Source of the DNA: a virus
Virus record (IMG/VR): IMGVR_UViG_3300028025_005993
Coordinates: 1 to 49,994 of that record
Length of the DNA: 49,994 nt
Strand: one strand, 5' to 3'
Shown: in pieces, positions 5,385-14,543 of the stretch
How the letters are laid out: each line of letters begins with the position of its first letter
Numbering within the stretch: the first letter of the stretch is position 1
Notes under the pieces: generated by a model
What the model was told of the DNA's origin: nothing
The model's input: the letters and a program-made list of their open reading frames with translations, nothing else
Database searches by the model: none
Made by a program: the position numbers and the translations under genes

Positions 5385-8000
5385 CTAATCCCAATAACCG
5401 TTTTGAATTGTTTCCATCATCCAAGAAAGAATTGATAATAACTCTTCATTAGTTAGGTTGTTAATAGTTGTTAGGTATTGGTCGGTTTGTTCTGTATGTC
5501 CATACTCGTCTTGATCAAATTCCAATATCTCAACTCCAATTTGGTCACTGTCTTGAACCATTATATCATTAACATATTTGGTATTACTAAGTGGTATTTC
5601 CACACCAATAAGATAACCACTATTTTTACCAGGAATACTATTATGCTCTAAAACAAATTCTCTAATGTATCGTTTTAATATTTCTTTTGGGTTGTCTATT
5701 TGTTTTATTAACGATCTAACTTGATTGAAGTCTAATCCTGACATTTCAATAAAGTTGTATAGTCCGTCTTTCTCTATTAGTTTTACTAAGGATTTTTCTT
5801 TAATGGAAGATTCATTTAAACTTTTACTATTACACTTTTGTGAAGCATAAGAACCAACATAAAAATTATCTATTGGAAGATAATCTTTGATTGTTTCTTT
5901 AATATCGCGTCTTAATTTACTAACATAATGATTCATACCAAAAACAGCAATAAACTTATCATTTAATTCTTCTGTTCCCATATTTAACTCAATAAGATAT
6001 ATGTCATCTTCTTCATCATACAAAACTATAATATCACAAACACAATCTTCATCTTTGATTGGTTCTACAAGATCTTTGATTATATTCAAATACTTTGGTT
6101 TTTTTTCTTTTGACTCGTTTATATCTCTATCGAAATGTATGTGATATTTGAAGTCCATAGGAAATACCTCCAGGTCTTCCATGACTTGTTTCCCAACTCT
6201 TTTGATAACAGAGTTTATTCCACCGCCCAATTTAATCGAGTCTTGAACATTAAAGAATATATTAACAATAACATCATCGTGTGTGTCATCATAATACACA
6301 GTAAATTTTTTAACACTTGGATATTCGTTGGAGTTTAAATAATCTTCTACATTTTGAATCAATTTATTAAACTTTCTTTCTTGTTTAGATTCGTCAGATT
6401 CGTTTATAATATTTCCTTCATCATCATAGTCAATTTTTTGAACCTCAATAAAAATGTCTGGATTCTTATATTTCCAATCCCAACCTAAAGCCCACCGCGG
6501 AGCTAAAACAATACCATCTCCTGTCATTTCTTTAATATCATCTATTATTCTATGTGTAAACCAATTATCATAGTTTGCTGCGGTATCTTCCACATCATGA
6601 AAGACTTTGATAAGTGGTTTTCCTTGATAATTTGTATCAACTTCAATAAATTCAACCTCATCAAAAAGACTATAAATCATTTCTTTTACTAAGTTCAGTT
6701 TTTTGTTTTCTGATTTACTTTCTGATTCCATCAGTCCTGAGTCTTTACCTGAACCTTCATAAATCAATTTGATTGCGTCTCTTGGTATATTTTCAAATGT
6801 TACAATATGTTTTGACCTTGAATCAAAATGTCTATCTTTAAACCATTTAACATTTGGTATTTTTGTTGTGTCAATTTCCCACACATCATCGTCATATGTT
6901 GAATCAAACCAAGCTCTTTTGTTTGATGAGTTAGTTGCAAATATAGCAGGAATACATTTCTCACCATACCCTACATATATTTTATAACATTCACCAGCAC
7001 GAACTCTCAATCCCTGCTCTTCAATTTTATTTCTAAACATAGGATTTGATTGGTGATAAATTTTTTCTTTTGGTATTACTTCTTTTCCTGCTGGACTATA
7101 TTCTTTATCTTTTGATTCACTTTCTTTTAAATAAATATTTTCTTCATCATCACACTTTGGTGTTTGTTCTCCACGAACACCGATTACTACTCCTGTATAG
7201 TTTGCAATTTCTTTTGAAATGTCCTCTAAAACATTTAAATACATTTGTCTTATACCTTGTGTCATGGGCCAAAGTTTTGTTCCGTAACCACCAATAAATA
7301 AAACTGTAACTTCAGGTATATTAAAAACCTCGTTTAATGTGATTTCATAAGAACAAATAAGATGATTATATTCAGGAAGTATTAGGTCTTCCATAATCAT
7401 TTTTACTATTTTGAAAAGTTTTTGTGTGTCCTTTTCATTTCTGTTTGAACTCTCGTTTAAACTTTCAGATTCACCATAAAGTTTGTCGTGAATGTTTTTA
7501 ACATCAAAGTCTTCTTTACTAAAATCATAACCATAATCTATTGAATCAATATCTTGACCATTTATTTCTTTAATGGTAAAATAATTCACATTGAATGATC
7601 TACTATCTTCAAACTTACTTTCAAAACCACTATGTTGAGCCTCATCCGCTAGATACTTAATCATCTCTTTGAAGACTTCGTTCTCTTCGGGTGTTAGTTT
7701 GTTTTCATCATAAATAACATTAATTACAGGCCAGTGATTAGTGTTATGAATATTACTACGTCTACCAATTATTTCATATTCTAAAGGAAATTGGAGATAT
7801 CCTATATAATAAAAAATAATTGTTCCTGTTAGTTTCTCAAATAAAGAACTAAATTCGGGATCCCCTTTGAATATTCTTTTAAGGTTTTCTACACCACCAA
7901 CCATGTCAGCAGCATCAAAAATATTACTATTTTTGATAACTTGTTTCAACTCTTGTTGGAGTCTATTTTCTTTTAAGATATGTCTGATTAGTTCTCTCAT
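5385..8000 (-). CDS. large tagged multi-module protein, probable polyprotein with ART-like module
   Basis: 871 aa, starting MRELIRHILKENR. Six [I/L]-x-E-S linkers (after E183, E293, E425, E534, E629 and E730) split it into modules of about 95-170 residues, each linker Ser/Glu/Lys rich. Module 1 has AADMVGGVENLKRI, related to AAELVGGIENLKK in the gene at 49443. Module 3 (about 294-425) has YHQSNPMFRNKIEEQGL, then PAIFATNS and FDSTYDDDVWEID, resembling the ADP-ribosyltransferase/KptA-like fold (Y-H-x-S and G-L-x-P/V signature). Modules 4-6 look like repeats of one acidic alpha/beta domain. Last gene of the operon 9835-5385. ART catalytic residues cannot be confirmed by eye; polyprotein cleavage is inference. 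Confidence 0.65.
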   Translation of the reverse strand: MRELIRHILKENRLQQELKQVIKNSNIFDAADMVGGVENLKRIFKGDPEFSSLFEKLTGTIIFYYIGYLQFPLEYEIIGRRSNIHNTNHWPVINVIYDENKLTPEENEVFKEMIKYLADEAQHSGFESKFEDSRSFNVNYFTIKEINGQDIDSIDYGYDFSKEDFDVKNIHDKLYGESESLNESSNRNEKDTQKLFKIVKMIMEDLILPEYNHLICSYEITLNEVFNIPEVTVLFIGGYGTKLWPMTQGIRQMYLNVLEDISKEIANYTGVVIGVRGEQTPKCDDEENIYLKESESKDKEYSPAGKEVIPKEKIYHQSNPMFRNKIEEQGLRVRAGECYKIYVGYGEKCIPAIFATNSSNKRAWFDSTYDDDVWEIDTTKIPNVKWFKDRHFDSRSKHIVTFENIPRDAIKLIYEGSGKDSGLMESESKSENKKLNLVKEMIYSLFDEVEFIEVDTNYQGKPLIKVFHDVEDTAANYDNWFTHRIIDDIKEMTGDGIVLAPRWALGWDWKYKNPDIFIEVQKIDYDDEGNIINESDESKQERKFNKLIQNVEDYLNSNEYPSVKKFTVYYDDTHDDVIVNIFFNVQDSIKLGGGINSVIKRVGKQVMEDLEVFPMDFKYHIHFDRDINESKEKKPKYLNIIKDLVEPIKDEDCVCDIIVLYDEEDDIYLIELNMGTEELNDKFIAVFGMNHYVSKLRRDIKETIKDYLPIDNFYVGSYASQKCNSKSLNESSIKEKSLVKLIEKDGLYNFIEMSGLDFNQVRSLIKQIDNPKEILKRYIREFVLEHNSIPGKNSGYLIGVEIPLSNTKYVNDIMVQDSDQIGVEILEFDQDEYGHTEQTDQYLTTINNLTNEELLSILSWMMETIQNGYWD

Positions 8001-8644
8001 TAATATAATCCTCTTAATCTATCATATTCAACGTTACGAAGTTTTTCTAAATATGTTTTTTCAATCCATCCTGGGTTTTCTTCTTCTTGTTTCAATATAC
8101 CATCTCTTCTAAAAAGTGTGGTTTTAAGAATAAGTTCTATCATATCCTCCTCAGTCACGCCTTCAGGTTTTGTCATGGGTGGAACACAAGTTTGAGCATC
8201 TCTATCATCTATATTAAATTGAGAAATATAGATGTCATTTCTACCCATCTTACTTTGAATTTCACCTAAATAAGTGTCGTCAAACCATTCTTCAATAAGA
8301 TATTTCAGGTAACTGGCTCTTACAGGAATATCAGACATCAAATCTTTAAATATATCATTTGGAATATAAATTGAACCTGAATAAAAATCTCTTTCTTCAG
8401 TCTTTCTTCTATCGTCATAAACATCACTATTATCTTCAAAAAATAATATAAATTTCATTATTTCTTTTCCATGATTACACCATTCAAAATCATGTCTTGT
8501 TTCCCACGATTTGTCGTAATACATTTTTGCACCATCAAAATAGTCGTTTAACCATCTATAAACAAGTTGTTCTATTTTTGGTGTAGGTTTTTCGTATTTT
8601 CTTTTAACCTCATTTTCCAATATTAATTTAATTAAATTTCTCAT
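8000..8644 (-). CDS. tagged hypothetical protein
   Basis: 214 aa, starting MRNLIKLILENEVKRK, a variant of the common tag. Stop and next start overlap as TAATG. The body is acidic and aromatic-rich (YRWLNDYFDG, FEWCNHGKEIMKFILFFEDN) with a C-terminal basic helix. No domain was recognised. Fourth gene of the tagged operon 9835-5385. Confidence 0.6.
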   Translation of the reverse strand: MRNLIKLILENEVKRKYEKPTPKIEQLVYRWLNDYFDGAKMYYDKSWETRHDFEWCNHGKEIMKFILFFEDNSDVYDDRRKTEERDFYSGSIYIPNDIFKDLMSDIPVRASYLKYLIEEWFDDTYLGEIQSKMGRNDIYISQFNIDDRDAQTCVPPMTKPEGVTEEDMIELILKTTLFRRDGILKQEEENPGWIEKTYLEKLRNVEYDRLRGLY

Positions 8645-9078
8645 TTGAATGTGAATTTATCTGGGTCTAATGTTTTTATATCATCAAATAAGTCTTTGGC
8701 CGTTAAATGCTCAGGAAGCATTTCATAAAAGTCATTAAATTCTTGTTTTAATTTTTTCCAATCTTCATACATTTCATCACTTGTCATTTCATCTTTAATT
8801 TTTAATATTGAAACAGGATAAGGATAATCATTGTTAGATAATTCATCTTTGTTTTTTTCGTAATAGGATTTTAACTCACTATTATAAAATTCTTTTAGTT
8901 TTTCTATATCACAAATAATATTAATTTCAATTGTAAACTTACCATCACTAATTAATTTCCATCCAATAATATATGGATAAGATTCTTTTATTAATTTTAT
9001 TACAAGACCAATTCCTTTTTCAAGAGTTTTTGAATCATCCGTTTCTTCTTTTAATATATGTCTAATCAAATCTTTCAT
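8641..9078 (-). CDS. tagged hypothetical protein
   Basis: 145 aa, starting MKDLIRHILKEETDDSK, the clearest tag with L-K-E. Overlaps the next gene by ATGA. The body has predicted helices with a beta hairpin (KFTIEINIICDIEKLKEF). Function unknown; likely packaged with its operon mates. Confidence 0.6.
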   Translation of the reverse strand: MKDLIRHILKEETDDSKTLEKGIGLVIKLIKESYPYIIGWKLISDGKFTIEINIICDIEKLKEFYNSELKSYYEKNKDELSNNDYPYPVSILKIKDEMTSDEMYEDWKKLKQEFNDFYEMLPEHLTAKDLFDDIKTLDPDKFTFK

Positions 9079-9401
9079 TACATTACTTGATCTAAAAACC
9101 TTTTAATTGTTCTAACTATTTTTTGTCTGTAAGGATCATTCTCATTTGAGAAATTATCAACAGGTTCAATAACATTATTTTCTTGTAACATATTCAAAAT
9201 TTTTTGTATTTGTCTTTTTTTACTATCCCACATTGACAAACGATAAAACTCATCTCCAATTTTAAAATTTAGTTCTTTGAAGTTGATGTCGTCACCAATA
9301 TTAATCTCTTTTATTTCATATCTTCGAAGTAAGAAGTTCATGACCTTTTGATCAATCTCTTCGGTTTCTTCTTTTAATATATGTCTAATCAACTCTTTCA
9401 T
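9078..9401 (-). CDS. tagged hypothetical protein
   Basis: 107 aa, starting MKELIRHILKEETEE, with a tag almost identical to the next gene's. TAATG overlap at both ends. The body is short (about 95 residues), with FKIGDEFYRLSMWDSKKRQ and a basic C-terminus. Function unknown. Confidence 0.6.
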   Translation of the reverse strand: MKELIRHILKEETEEIDQKVMNFLLRRYEIKEINIGDDINFKELNFKIGDEFYRLSMWDSKKRQIQKILNMLQENNVIEPVDNFSNENDPYRQKIVRTIKRFLDQVM

Positions 9402-9835
9402 TATGCGTCGTATTCATCTTGTCTTACTATAAAATCTAAAATTAACATAAATGATTCCTCACCACCAGCTTGCCATTTCATACCAATTGGGATACAGCTC
9501 AAAAACCAATCGTTATCAGGACCTCTTTTAATCAAACCGCCGTTTTCTGTGAATGTATATGGTTTTTGAATTTTATAAACTTCATCTTCTAAACGGTCGA
9601 TGTGTCTAGCAAGTGAACCAAAATCATGATCTTCATAATATGATTTAACCGTAAGTTTTGCTTGAATTTCAGGCCATTTTGGATGAAATTCAATTTCACT
9701 TATTTCAACAGAATCAATCTCAGAAGAAACTTGACTTTCAAAAATATATTGGAGTTTTTGCATTGAGTTTCTAAATCTTTGTTCAAGATTGTTATCCTCA
9801 TCTTCTTTTAATATTTTTCGAATAATGTTTTTCAT
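9401..9835 (-). CDS. tagged hypothetical protein, first of operon
   Basis: 144 aa, starting MKNIIRKILKEDEDN. It heads five overlapping tagged genes (9835 to 5385) behind a late motif whose end is 5 nt from this ATG. The C-terminal half has TENGGLIKRGPDNDWFLSC and ends in FIVRQDEYDA. No family recognised. Confidence 0.6.
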   Translation of the reverse strand: MKNIIRKILKEDEDNNLEQRFRNSMQKLQYIFESQVSSEIDSVEISEIEFHPKWPEIQAKLTVKSYYEDHDFGSLARHIDRLEDEVYKIQKPYTFTENGGLIKRGPDNDWFLSCIPIGMKWQAGGEESFMLILDFIVRQDEYDA

Positions 9836-9840
9836 TTTTT

Positions 9841-9848
9841 ATAAATAT
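9841..9848 (-). promoter_or_regulatory. putative late motif ATATTTAT
   Basis: Minus-strand ATATTTAT ending 5 nt before the ATG at 9835. It lies back to back with a plus-strand TATCTTTG promoter box at 9864-9871. Confidence 0.5.
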
Positions 9849-9863
9849 CTAAAAAAACTTTTG

Positions 9864-9871
9864 TATCTTTG
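9864..9871 (+). promoter_or_regulatory. -7 box TATCTTTG, leaderless start
   Basis: TATCTTTG ends 4 nt before the ATG at 9876, the spacing seen at most TAnnTTTG boxes here. No good -33 TTG was seen. Confidence 0.55.
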
Positions 9872-9875
9872 ATGT

Positions 9876-10232
9876 ATGGATAAAATACACAAATTACTAT
9901 ATAAGTTTTGGAACTTGGATTCTGAAGAAAAGATAAAAAAACCTTTTCAATTTAGAAATGATTCAAGGTTAATTTCTGAATTAGAAAATTATATTAACAC
10001 GCCATTAAACTTTGGTTTAATAGATCATGAAGATTTAATTGTCAATGAGTCCATTACTGATTCTAACCATTTTGATCAAATTTTTGAGGTCGAAGATGTT
10101 ATTACAAAACCAAAAAGTAAAAAAGATGAAATTATTCAGTCTTTAAACTATTTGAAATCCAAAGACGTTAAGACTAAACAAGATCGTGATTCGATTTATA
10201 CTTTAGAAATGATTTTAAAAAATATGCGTTAA
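9876..10232 (+). CDS. hypothetical protein
   Basis: 118 aa, one of very few plus-strand genes. Starts MDKIHKLLYKFWNLDSEEK; mostly helical, with an acidic centre (HEDLIVNESITDSNHFDQIF) and a lysine-rich C-terminal helix. Its promoter differs from that of the divergent late operon, so it may be expressed early and might act as a regulator, but no DNA-binding motif was recognised. Confidence 0.55.
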   Translation: MDKIHKLLYKFWNLDSEEKIKKPFQFRNDSRLISELENYINTPLNFGLIDHEDLIVNESITDSNHFDQIFEVEDVITKPKSKKDEIIQSLNYLKSKDVKTKQDRDSIYTLEMILKNMR

Positions 10233-10237
10233 TGTTT

Positions 10238-11722
10238 TTAAGCATTTCTGATTGCACTTGCAACTTTGTCTTTGTTTAACAATCTTGTTTTGTTTCTATC
10301 TTGAATTGCCAACTCAATTAATTCTTTATCTGATAGACCTCTTGAAACACCGTCTTGTAAACTTTTTGCAAACTTTTTAAAGAATCCAGGTCCATTCCAT
10401 GTGGCATAAGACATATGTAGTGTTAATCCTGGTATAGATTCAATCTTTTGTTTAGTTTTAGAATCACTAACAAAATTAGAAATATTTCTATCAAAATTTC
10501 TTTTCATTATTTTTACTGCCAGATCTTTGAGTTTACCTTCTTTATCACCACCTCTATATAACCATTTCCATTCACTACAGAAATTACTCATATTACTCCA
10601 ACTTTTATTTGCTCCTGATCCTGAAGATTTCGCGCCAGCATCATACTTTTCGTCATCAATAATTTTAAAGAATTCTTGACCTTCAGGTGAAGATTCAATA
10701 TTTCCATTATAACGATCTAATCCAAACATAGTTTCTGTAGATCTTCCCATTCCTGAACTTGGATGTTTACAAAATGGATTCCAATATCCACCTTCAAATT
10801 TGTCAATAACAGTTTTGGTAATTCTTTCAAAGTTAGATGATCCACCACCACCTGAAATAACTTCTTCATCTTTAACAACCGAATCTTTACAGATTTTTTC
10901 AACATCATCAATTTCGAATGTAGTTTTTCCGATTTTATCTTCTAACGCCGCTTCTGTTTTTGGTCCGAAATAACCATCTTGAACTGCTCCAATACAACCT
11001 TGAACTTGGTAAATAATGCCATCCATATTTGGATTTTTATATGATGTTCCAGGATCTTTACACCACTTTTTAAATGATGTTTTACAATCACTATATTTAC
11101 CACTTGAAGATGTTGAAAGTTCCATTCCTCCACCACCAATTGCTAATTCTGAATCAGAATCAATAGTCGTTGGGTCTTCTGTTCTTTCGTAATCTGCTGT
11201 TTCTGAATGAGGTGGATATTTTTCAGGGATTGTATATTTAACAAAGAATTGTCTAATGTAGACCCCAGATGGATTTTTAAAATCTAAAACTAATTTTATA
11301 TTTTCAGCACCACTCCTTTTTAATTGTCTTTCTAATCTTGGTAATTGATTTTCAGCTCTTCTATCTGCTGTGTTACCTGCAGATCCTCTTGTTGAGATTC
11401 CCATGTAAGCATTACCATCTTTACTTTCATCTATTGTTGCTTCCCAATTTACAGTATAACTTGTAGAATCAATTTTGATTTTTAAACCTATAATATCAGG
11501 GTTAATACCAGCATCATAAACTTCTTTTAATTTTTCATTGATTTTGGTTGACATTCTACCTCCAAATCCATCTGATTTTCTTCTTTCAAATGAATGTAAT
11601 GCATCGGCATCACCTTTTGGTGCGGTATAACTACCTGTAACTTTAATTGGTAATGAGATTTTTTGTTCTTTCAACAATCCCATCATCAATCTAATTTTTT
11701 TTATTTCTTCACTTATCAACAT
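10238..11722 (-). CDS. tagged virion protein with peptidoglycan-binding and EGGY lysozyme-like domain
   Basis: 494 aa, starting MLISEEIKKIRLMMGLLKEQ (second tag class, L-K-E before Q). Residues about 21-175 are a beta-rich domain of unknown type. About 212-275 has a peptidoglycan-binding-like segment (IYQVQGCIGAVQDGYFGPKT). From about 298 a murein hydrolase-like domain begins, ITKTVIDKFEGGYWNP, where EGGY at 310-313 resembles the catalytic motif of GH108-type phage lysozymes; later MSYATWNGPGFFKKFA fits a helical lysozyme fold. With the tag, it may be carried in the virion and used at entry. The enzyme family assignment is inference. Confidence 0.65.
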   Translation of the reverse strand: MLISEEIKKIRLMMGLLKEQKISLPIKVTGSYTAPKGDADALHSFERRKSDGFGGRMSTKINEKLKEVYDAGINPDIIGLKIKIDSTSYTVNWEATIDESKDGNAYMGISTRGSAGNTADRRAENQLPRLERQLKRSGAENIKLVLDFKNPSGVYIRQFFVKYTIPEKYPPHSETADYERTEDPTTIDSDSELAIGGGGMELSTSSSGKYSDCKTSFKKWCKDPGTSYKNPNMDGIIYQVQGCIGAVQDGYFGPKTEAALEDKIGKTTFEIDDVEKICKDSVVKDEEVISGGGGSSNFERITKTVIDKFEGGYWNPFCKHPSSGMGRSTETMFGLDRYNGNIESSPEGQEFFKIIDDEKYDAGAKSSGSGANKSWSNMSNFCSEWKWLYRGGDKEGKLKDLAVKIMKRNFDRNISNFVSDSKTKQKIESIPGLTLHMSYATWNGPGFFKKFAKSLQDGVSRGLSDKELIELAIQDRNKTRLLNKDKVASAIRNA

Positions 11723-11724
11723 AA

Positions 11725-13314
11725 TTATCTGTTTTCAGGTCTGAACCTTAATGGATTAGCTTTAATTGCCGACTTTGGAAAATAAGTCCCTTGTCCTTGT
11801 CTTCTTGCGTTTTTCAATGATCTACCATATTCGTTCATTTCAACTTCAAAATCAGGTTCATATCTTTCGTCATTTGATTGTTTGATCTTATCTCTTAATG
11901 TTGTAAAAAACTCTCTACCTAATCTTTTCATGAATTTAACGTATTCAGCATCTTCATCATCTTTTTTCTTATAGTATTTACTAACGGGTGGTCTTTTTGA
12001 TCTATCTAAATAACTTAAACCTGAAATGTTAGTAATACATTTGTGTCCACCACTATTAGCATCAATAAGATCCCAAGCTGAAATTGTTATTTTATCTAAA
12101 ACCTCACGTTGTTTGTCTGTTAATGAACTAAATGGTTTTGACATAATAGACTCCAACATTTTCATGTAAGATTCCGATCCTTCTGATTTGTTAAATGAAT
12201 TTGGATAAAGAGCCATAAAGTCTTTGAAAGTAAATCCAACAGATCCTGCACCAAAATCTTTACTATTCTCAGATATCCATTTGATAGTTGATAAGGCAAT
12301 TTTTTTCTCTTTTAATTCAGATTCAAATTTCTTTAAAACCTCATCTTTAACTTCACCCAAATTAACACCTTTCAATGCTCTATCTTTTTTAAATGGATTA
12401 CAAGATGCTTGGATCATTCCCATTGGCCAAACAAGAAGTAAAAAGTCAGCATCAGGATTGTTTTTAAATGGCGTATAACGATCATAAGATCCTATATCAA
12501 AAGTTTTCCCGCCAGTGTATTGTGTAATAATCCCATCAATTACTTTTACCTGTGGAGAAATTTTTTGTCTTTCAATGTAAGCTTCTTTATTTTTTTCTAA
12601 TTGTTGTATATCTAAATAACCATTGTTTTTCATCCAATCTTTAATATTCAAAAGAATATTCAAAATTGAAGGTTTTGAGTTTAACACTAATTGTCTTAAA
12701 AACCCTTTTTTGTTTTTGAATGCCAATAACAATTTATTAGCAACAAGTCCCATCATTCTTTTATTACCTTTAACATCTCTTTCTCGATCTATTTTAAACA
12801 AATAATTCATTACATCACTTGGTGTAATATCATACTTTGCAAAGTCCGCAGAGTCAACCATGTTAATCAATTCAATATCTTCTTGAGTGAAAATATCTTT
12901 TGGTGATAATACTTGAGAAATTGTTTCAACGTTGGATCTTGATGGTCTAAAACTTGTTGCGGTTCCACTTTCAACACCTGCTTGTGTGTCATGGTGGTCT
13001 GTGTGAATAATATACATAGGTTTACCGTGAGCAAAGTCTACCAATACTGGCATAATTTCACCTTCACCTTCAGGTTTTTTAACCGCAAATTCTTTATCTC
13101 CATATTGAATTGTTTCAGCATCAACAACTTTGATTCCGTTTTTTTCTAAATATTCTTTCATAGCCAAGGCGGTTGTTACACCATCTAAGTCCATATGGAA
13201 ATATATTTTAGCCATTTGGTATCTTTTTGCCAAATCATTGATATTTCTAATACCACTCTCATTTAATAATTTTGTGGTTTCTTCCTTAATAATTCTTCTA
13301 ATTAAACTTTCCAT
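11725..13314 (-). CDS. tagged DHH-family phosphoesterase
   Basis: 529 aa, starting MESLIRRIIKEETTKLLNES, with two possible protease sites (I-K-E, L-N-E). Residues 37-45 are IYFHMDLDG, the DxD motif; D93 in VLVDFAHG and 105-109 TDHHD complete the metal-binding DHH core of RecJ/NrnA/GdpP-type enzymes. The C-terminal 200 residues include ISAWDLIDANSGGHKC, possibly the DHHA1-type substrate region. Such enzymes hydrolyse single-stranded DNA, nanoRNA or cyclic dinucleotides; the substrate here is unknown. The tag suggests delivery with the genome. Late motif 3 nt upstream; the lysozyme-like gene follows after 2 bp. Confidence 0.8.
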   Translation of the reverse strand: MESLIRRIIKEETTKLLNESGIRNINDLAKRYQMAKIYFHMDLDGVTTALAMKEYLEKNGIKVVDAETIQYGDKEFAVKKPEGEGEIMPVLVDFAHGKPMYIIHTDHHDTQAGVESGTATSFRPSRSNVETISQVLSPKDIFTQEDIELINMVDSADFAKYDITPSDVMNYLFKIDRERDVKGNKRMMGLVANKLLLAFKNKKGFLRQLVLNSKPSILNILLNIKDWMKNNGYLDIQQLEKNKEAYIERQKISPQVKVIDGIITQYTGGKTFDIGSYDRYTPFKNNPDADFLLLVWPMGMIQASCNPFKKDRALKGVNLGEVKDEVLKKFESELKEKKIALSTIKWISENSKDFGAGSVGFTFKDFMALYPNSFNKSEGSESYMKMLESIMSKPFSSLTDKQREVLDKITISAWDLIDANSGGHKCITNISGLSYLDRSKRPPVSKYYKKKDDEDAEYVKFMKRLGREFFTTLRDKIKQSNDERYEPDFEVEMNEYGRSLKNARRQGQGTYFPKSAIKANPLRFRPENR

Positions 13315-13317
13315 GTT

Positions 13318-13326
13318 AATAAATAC
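13318..13326 (-). promoter_or_regulatory. putative late motif GTATTTATT
   Basis: Minus-strand GTATTTATT ending 3 nt before the ATG at 13314. Confidence 0.5.
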
Positions 13327-13396
13327 CCTGTTTGTATAAAAACTTACAACATTTCATTTCAAGATGTAGCATATTTTAATATGGTTTAATGTTTTT

Positions 13397-13966
13397 TTAT
13401 TTTAATACTGTAACATGACCAGCGACTTTTTGTTTTCCATCATTATTCAAATTATGAATAAATAATTCCCAAGTATAAGTTCCATCAGGAACCATAACTC
13501 CGTTATAAGTTCCATCCCATCTTGCATTCATATCGTGTGTTTGCCAAATAACAACCCCCCACCTATTATAGATTGTTAATTCGTATTGATCGACCGATAT
13601 ACCACTTGTTAATACTGGACCCCAAGTTTGATTATATTCATTACCATCAGGAGTAAATGTATTTGGAATCCAATAAATCAAAGGATCACACTGTGTCACT
13701 GTAACATACAATACAACAGGAGTTCCTGGACATCCCAAATCATTATACCCAATTGCAACTATTTCATAATCACCAGGTTCAGTATAACTCACATCCATCG
13801 ATAATCCTTCACTATAAGGATTACCATTTAAAAACCATTCAACTGTTCCACTTATATCAATAGTAGTTGAGTATGTGACGGTATTATCATCACCACATAT
13901 CTCAAGTTCTTGTTGTGAATACAATAAGAAACTACATAAAGAAAATAAAAGAAACAAATATTTCAT
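13397..13966 (-). CDS. secreted protein with type IX secretion C-terminal domain (type B)
   Basis: 189 aa. Signal peptide MKYLFLLFSLCSFLLYSQ has the Bacteroidota style ending in SQ. A short Ig-like segment follows (GTVEWFLNGNPYSEG). From about residue 100 comes the gliding-motility-associated C-terminal domain: WIPNTFTPDGNEYNQTWGP, YELTIYNRWGVVIW and WDGTYNGVMVPDGTYTW. In Bacteroidota this domain routes proteins through the type IX secretion system to the cell surface. It is last in the three-gene unit 15332-13397 and overlaps the previous gene as TAATG. Finding it in a phage strongly marks the host phylum. Confidence 0.85.
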   Translation of the reverse strand: MKYLFLLFSLCSFLLYSQQELEICGDDNTVTYSTTIDISGTVEWFLNGNPYSEGLSMDVSYTEPGDYEIVAIGYNDLGCPGTPVVLYVTVTQCDPLIYWIPNTFTPDGNEYNQTWGPVLTSGISVDQYELTIYNRWGVVIWQTHDMNARWDGTYNGVMVPDGTYTWELFIHNLNNDGKQKVAGHVTVLK

Positions 13967-14532
13967 TAGTTATGTGAAATTGGAGATAATACAGGTTGAG
14001 GGTTTACTGTAACATTTATTGATCCACTAAATGAACAACCTGATTGTGTGTATAGATATGAAACAGTTGATGTTCCTGCTCCTGCGGTTCCAGGACAAAA
14101 CTGACCATTCACAACACCAGGACCTGCCCAAACACCACCTGCTGGAGTTCCAACTAAAGCAACACAAGGATCTGTTGAACAAAATGGTCCTATTTGAGTT
14201 ATTTGAGGAACAACATTATAGATCAATACATTCAAGTTGATAGGTGCTGATGAACAACCTTGTGGACTTGTATAAGTAACACTAACAGCATTTGTAATAA
14301 GACCTGCAGGACAGTTACTCCAATTGACCATTATGGAGTTTGTTCCTTGACCTGATTGAATTGTCGCACAAGCAGGAACAGTCCAGTTATAGTTTCCGTT
14401 ACCTACTGAGGCAACTGTGTATTGGGATAATGTCCCTGTTTGATAACAAACCGTATCTGGGTTTGTTGTTGTTAATTGACCAAATACGATTGAGGTCAAA
14501 AACAAAAAGAAAGTTAAAAATAAATTTTTCAT
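13966..14532 (-). CDS. secreted Ig/PKD-like protein
   Basis: 188 aa with signal peptide MKNLFLTFFLFLTSIVFGQ. The mature part is Cys- and Gly-rich with PKD-like repeats as in large Bacteroidota adhesins (YNWTVPACATIQSGQG, VGTPAGGVWAGPGVVNGQF). It ends with PVLSPISHN; the upstream gene ends similarly with IILGPINHN. It lacks its own sorting domain, so it may act with the next gene's product or be attached to the virion. Confidence 0.7.
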   Translation of the reverse strand: MKNLFLTFFLFLTSIVFGQLTTTNPDTVCYQTGTLSQYTVASVGNGNYNWTVPACATIQSGQGTNSIMVNWSNCPAGLITNAVSVTYTSPQGCSSAPINLNVLIYNVVPQITQIGPFCSTDPCVALVGTPAGGVWAGPGVVNGQFCPGTAGAGTSTVSYLYTQSGCSFSGSINVTVNPQPVLSPISHN

Positions 14533-14543
14533 TTTTTTGGTTT

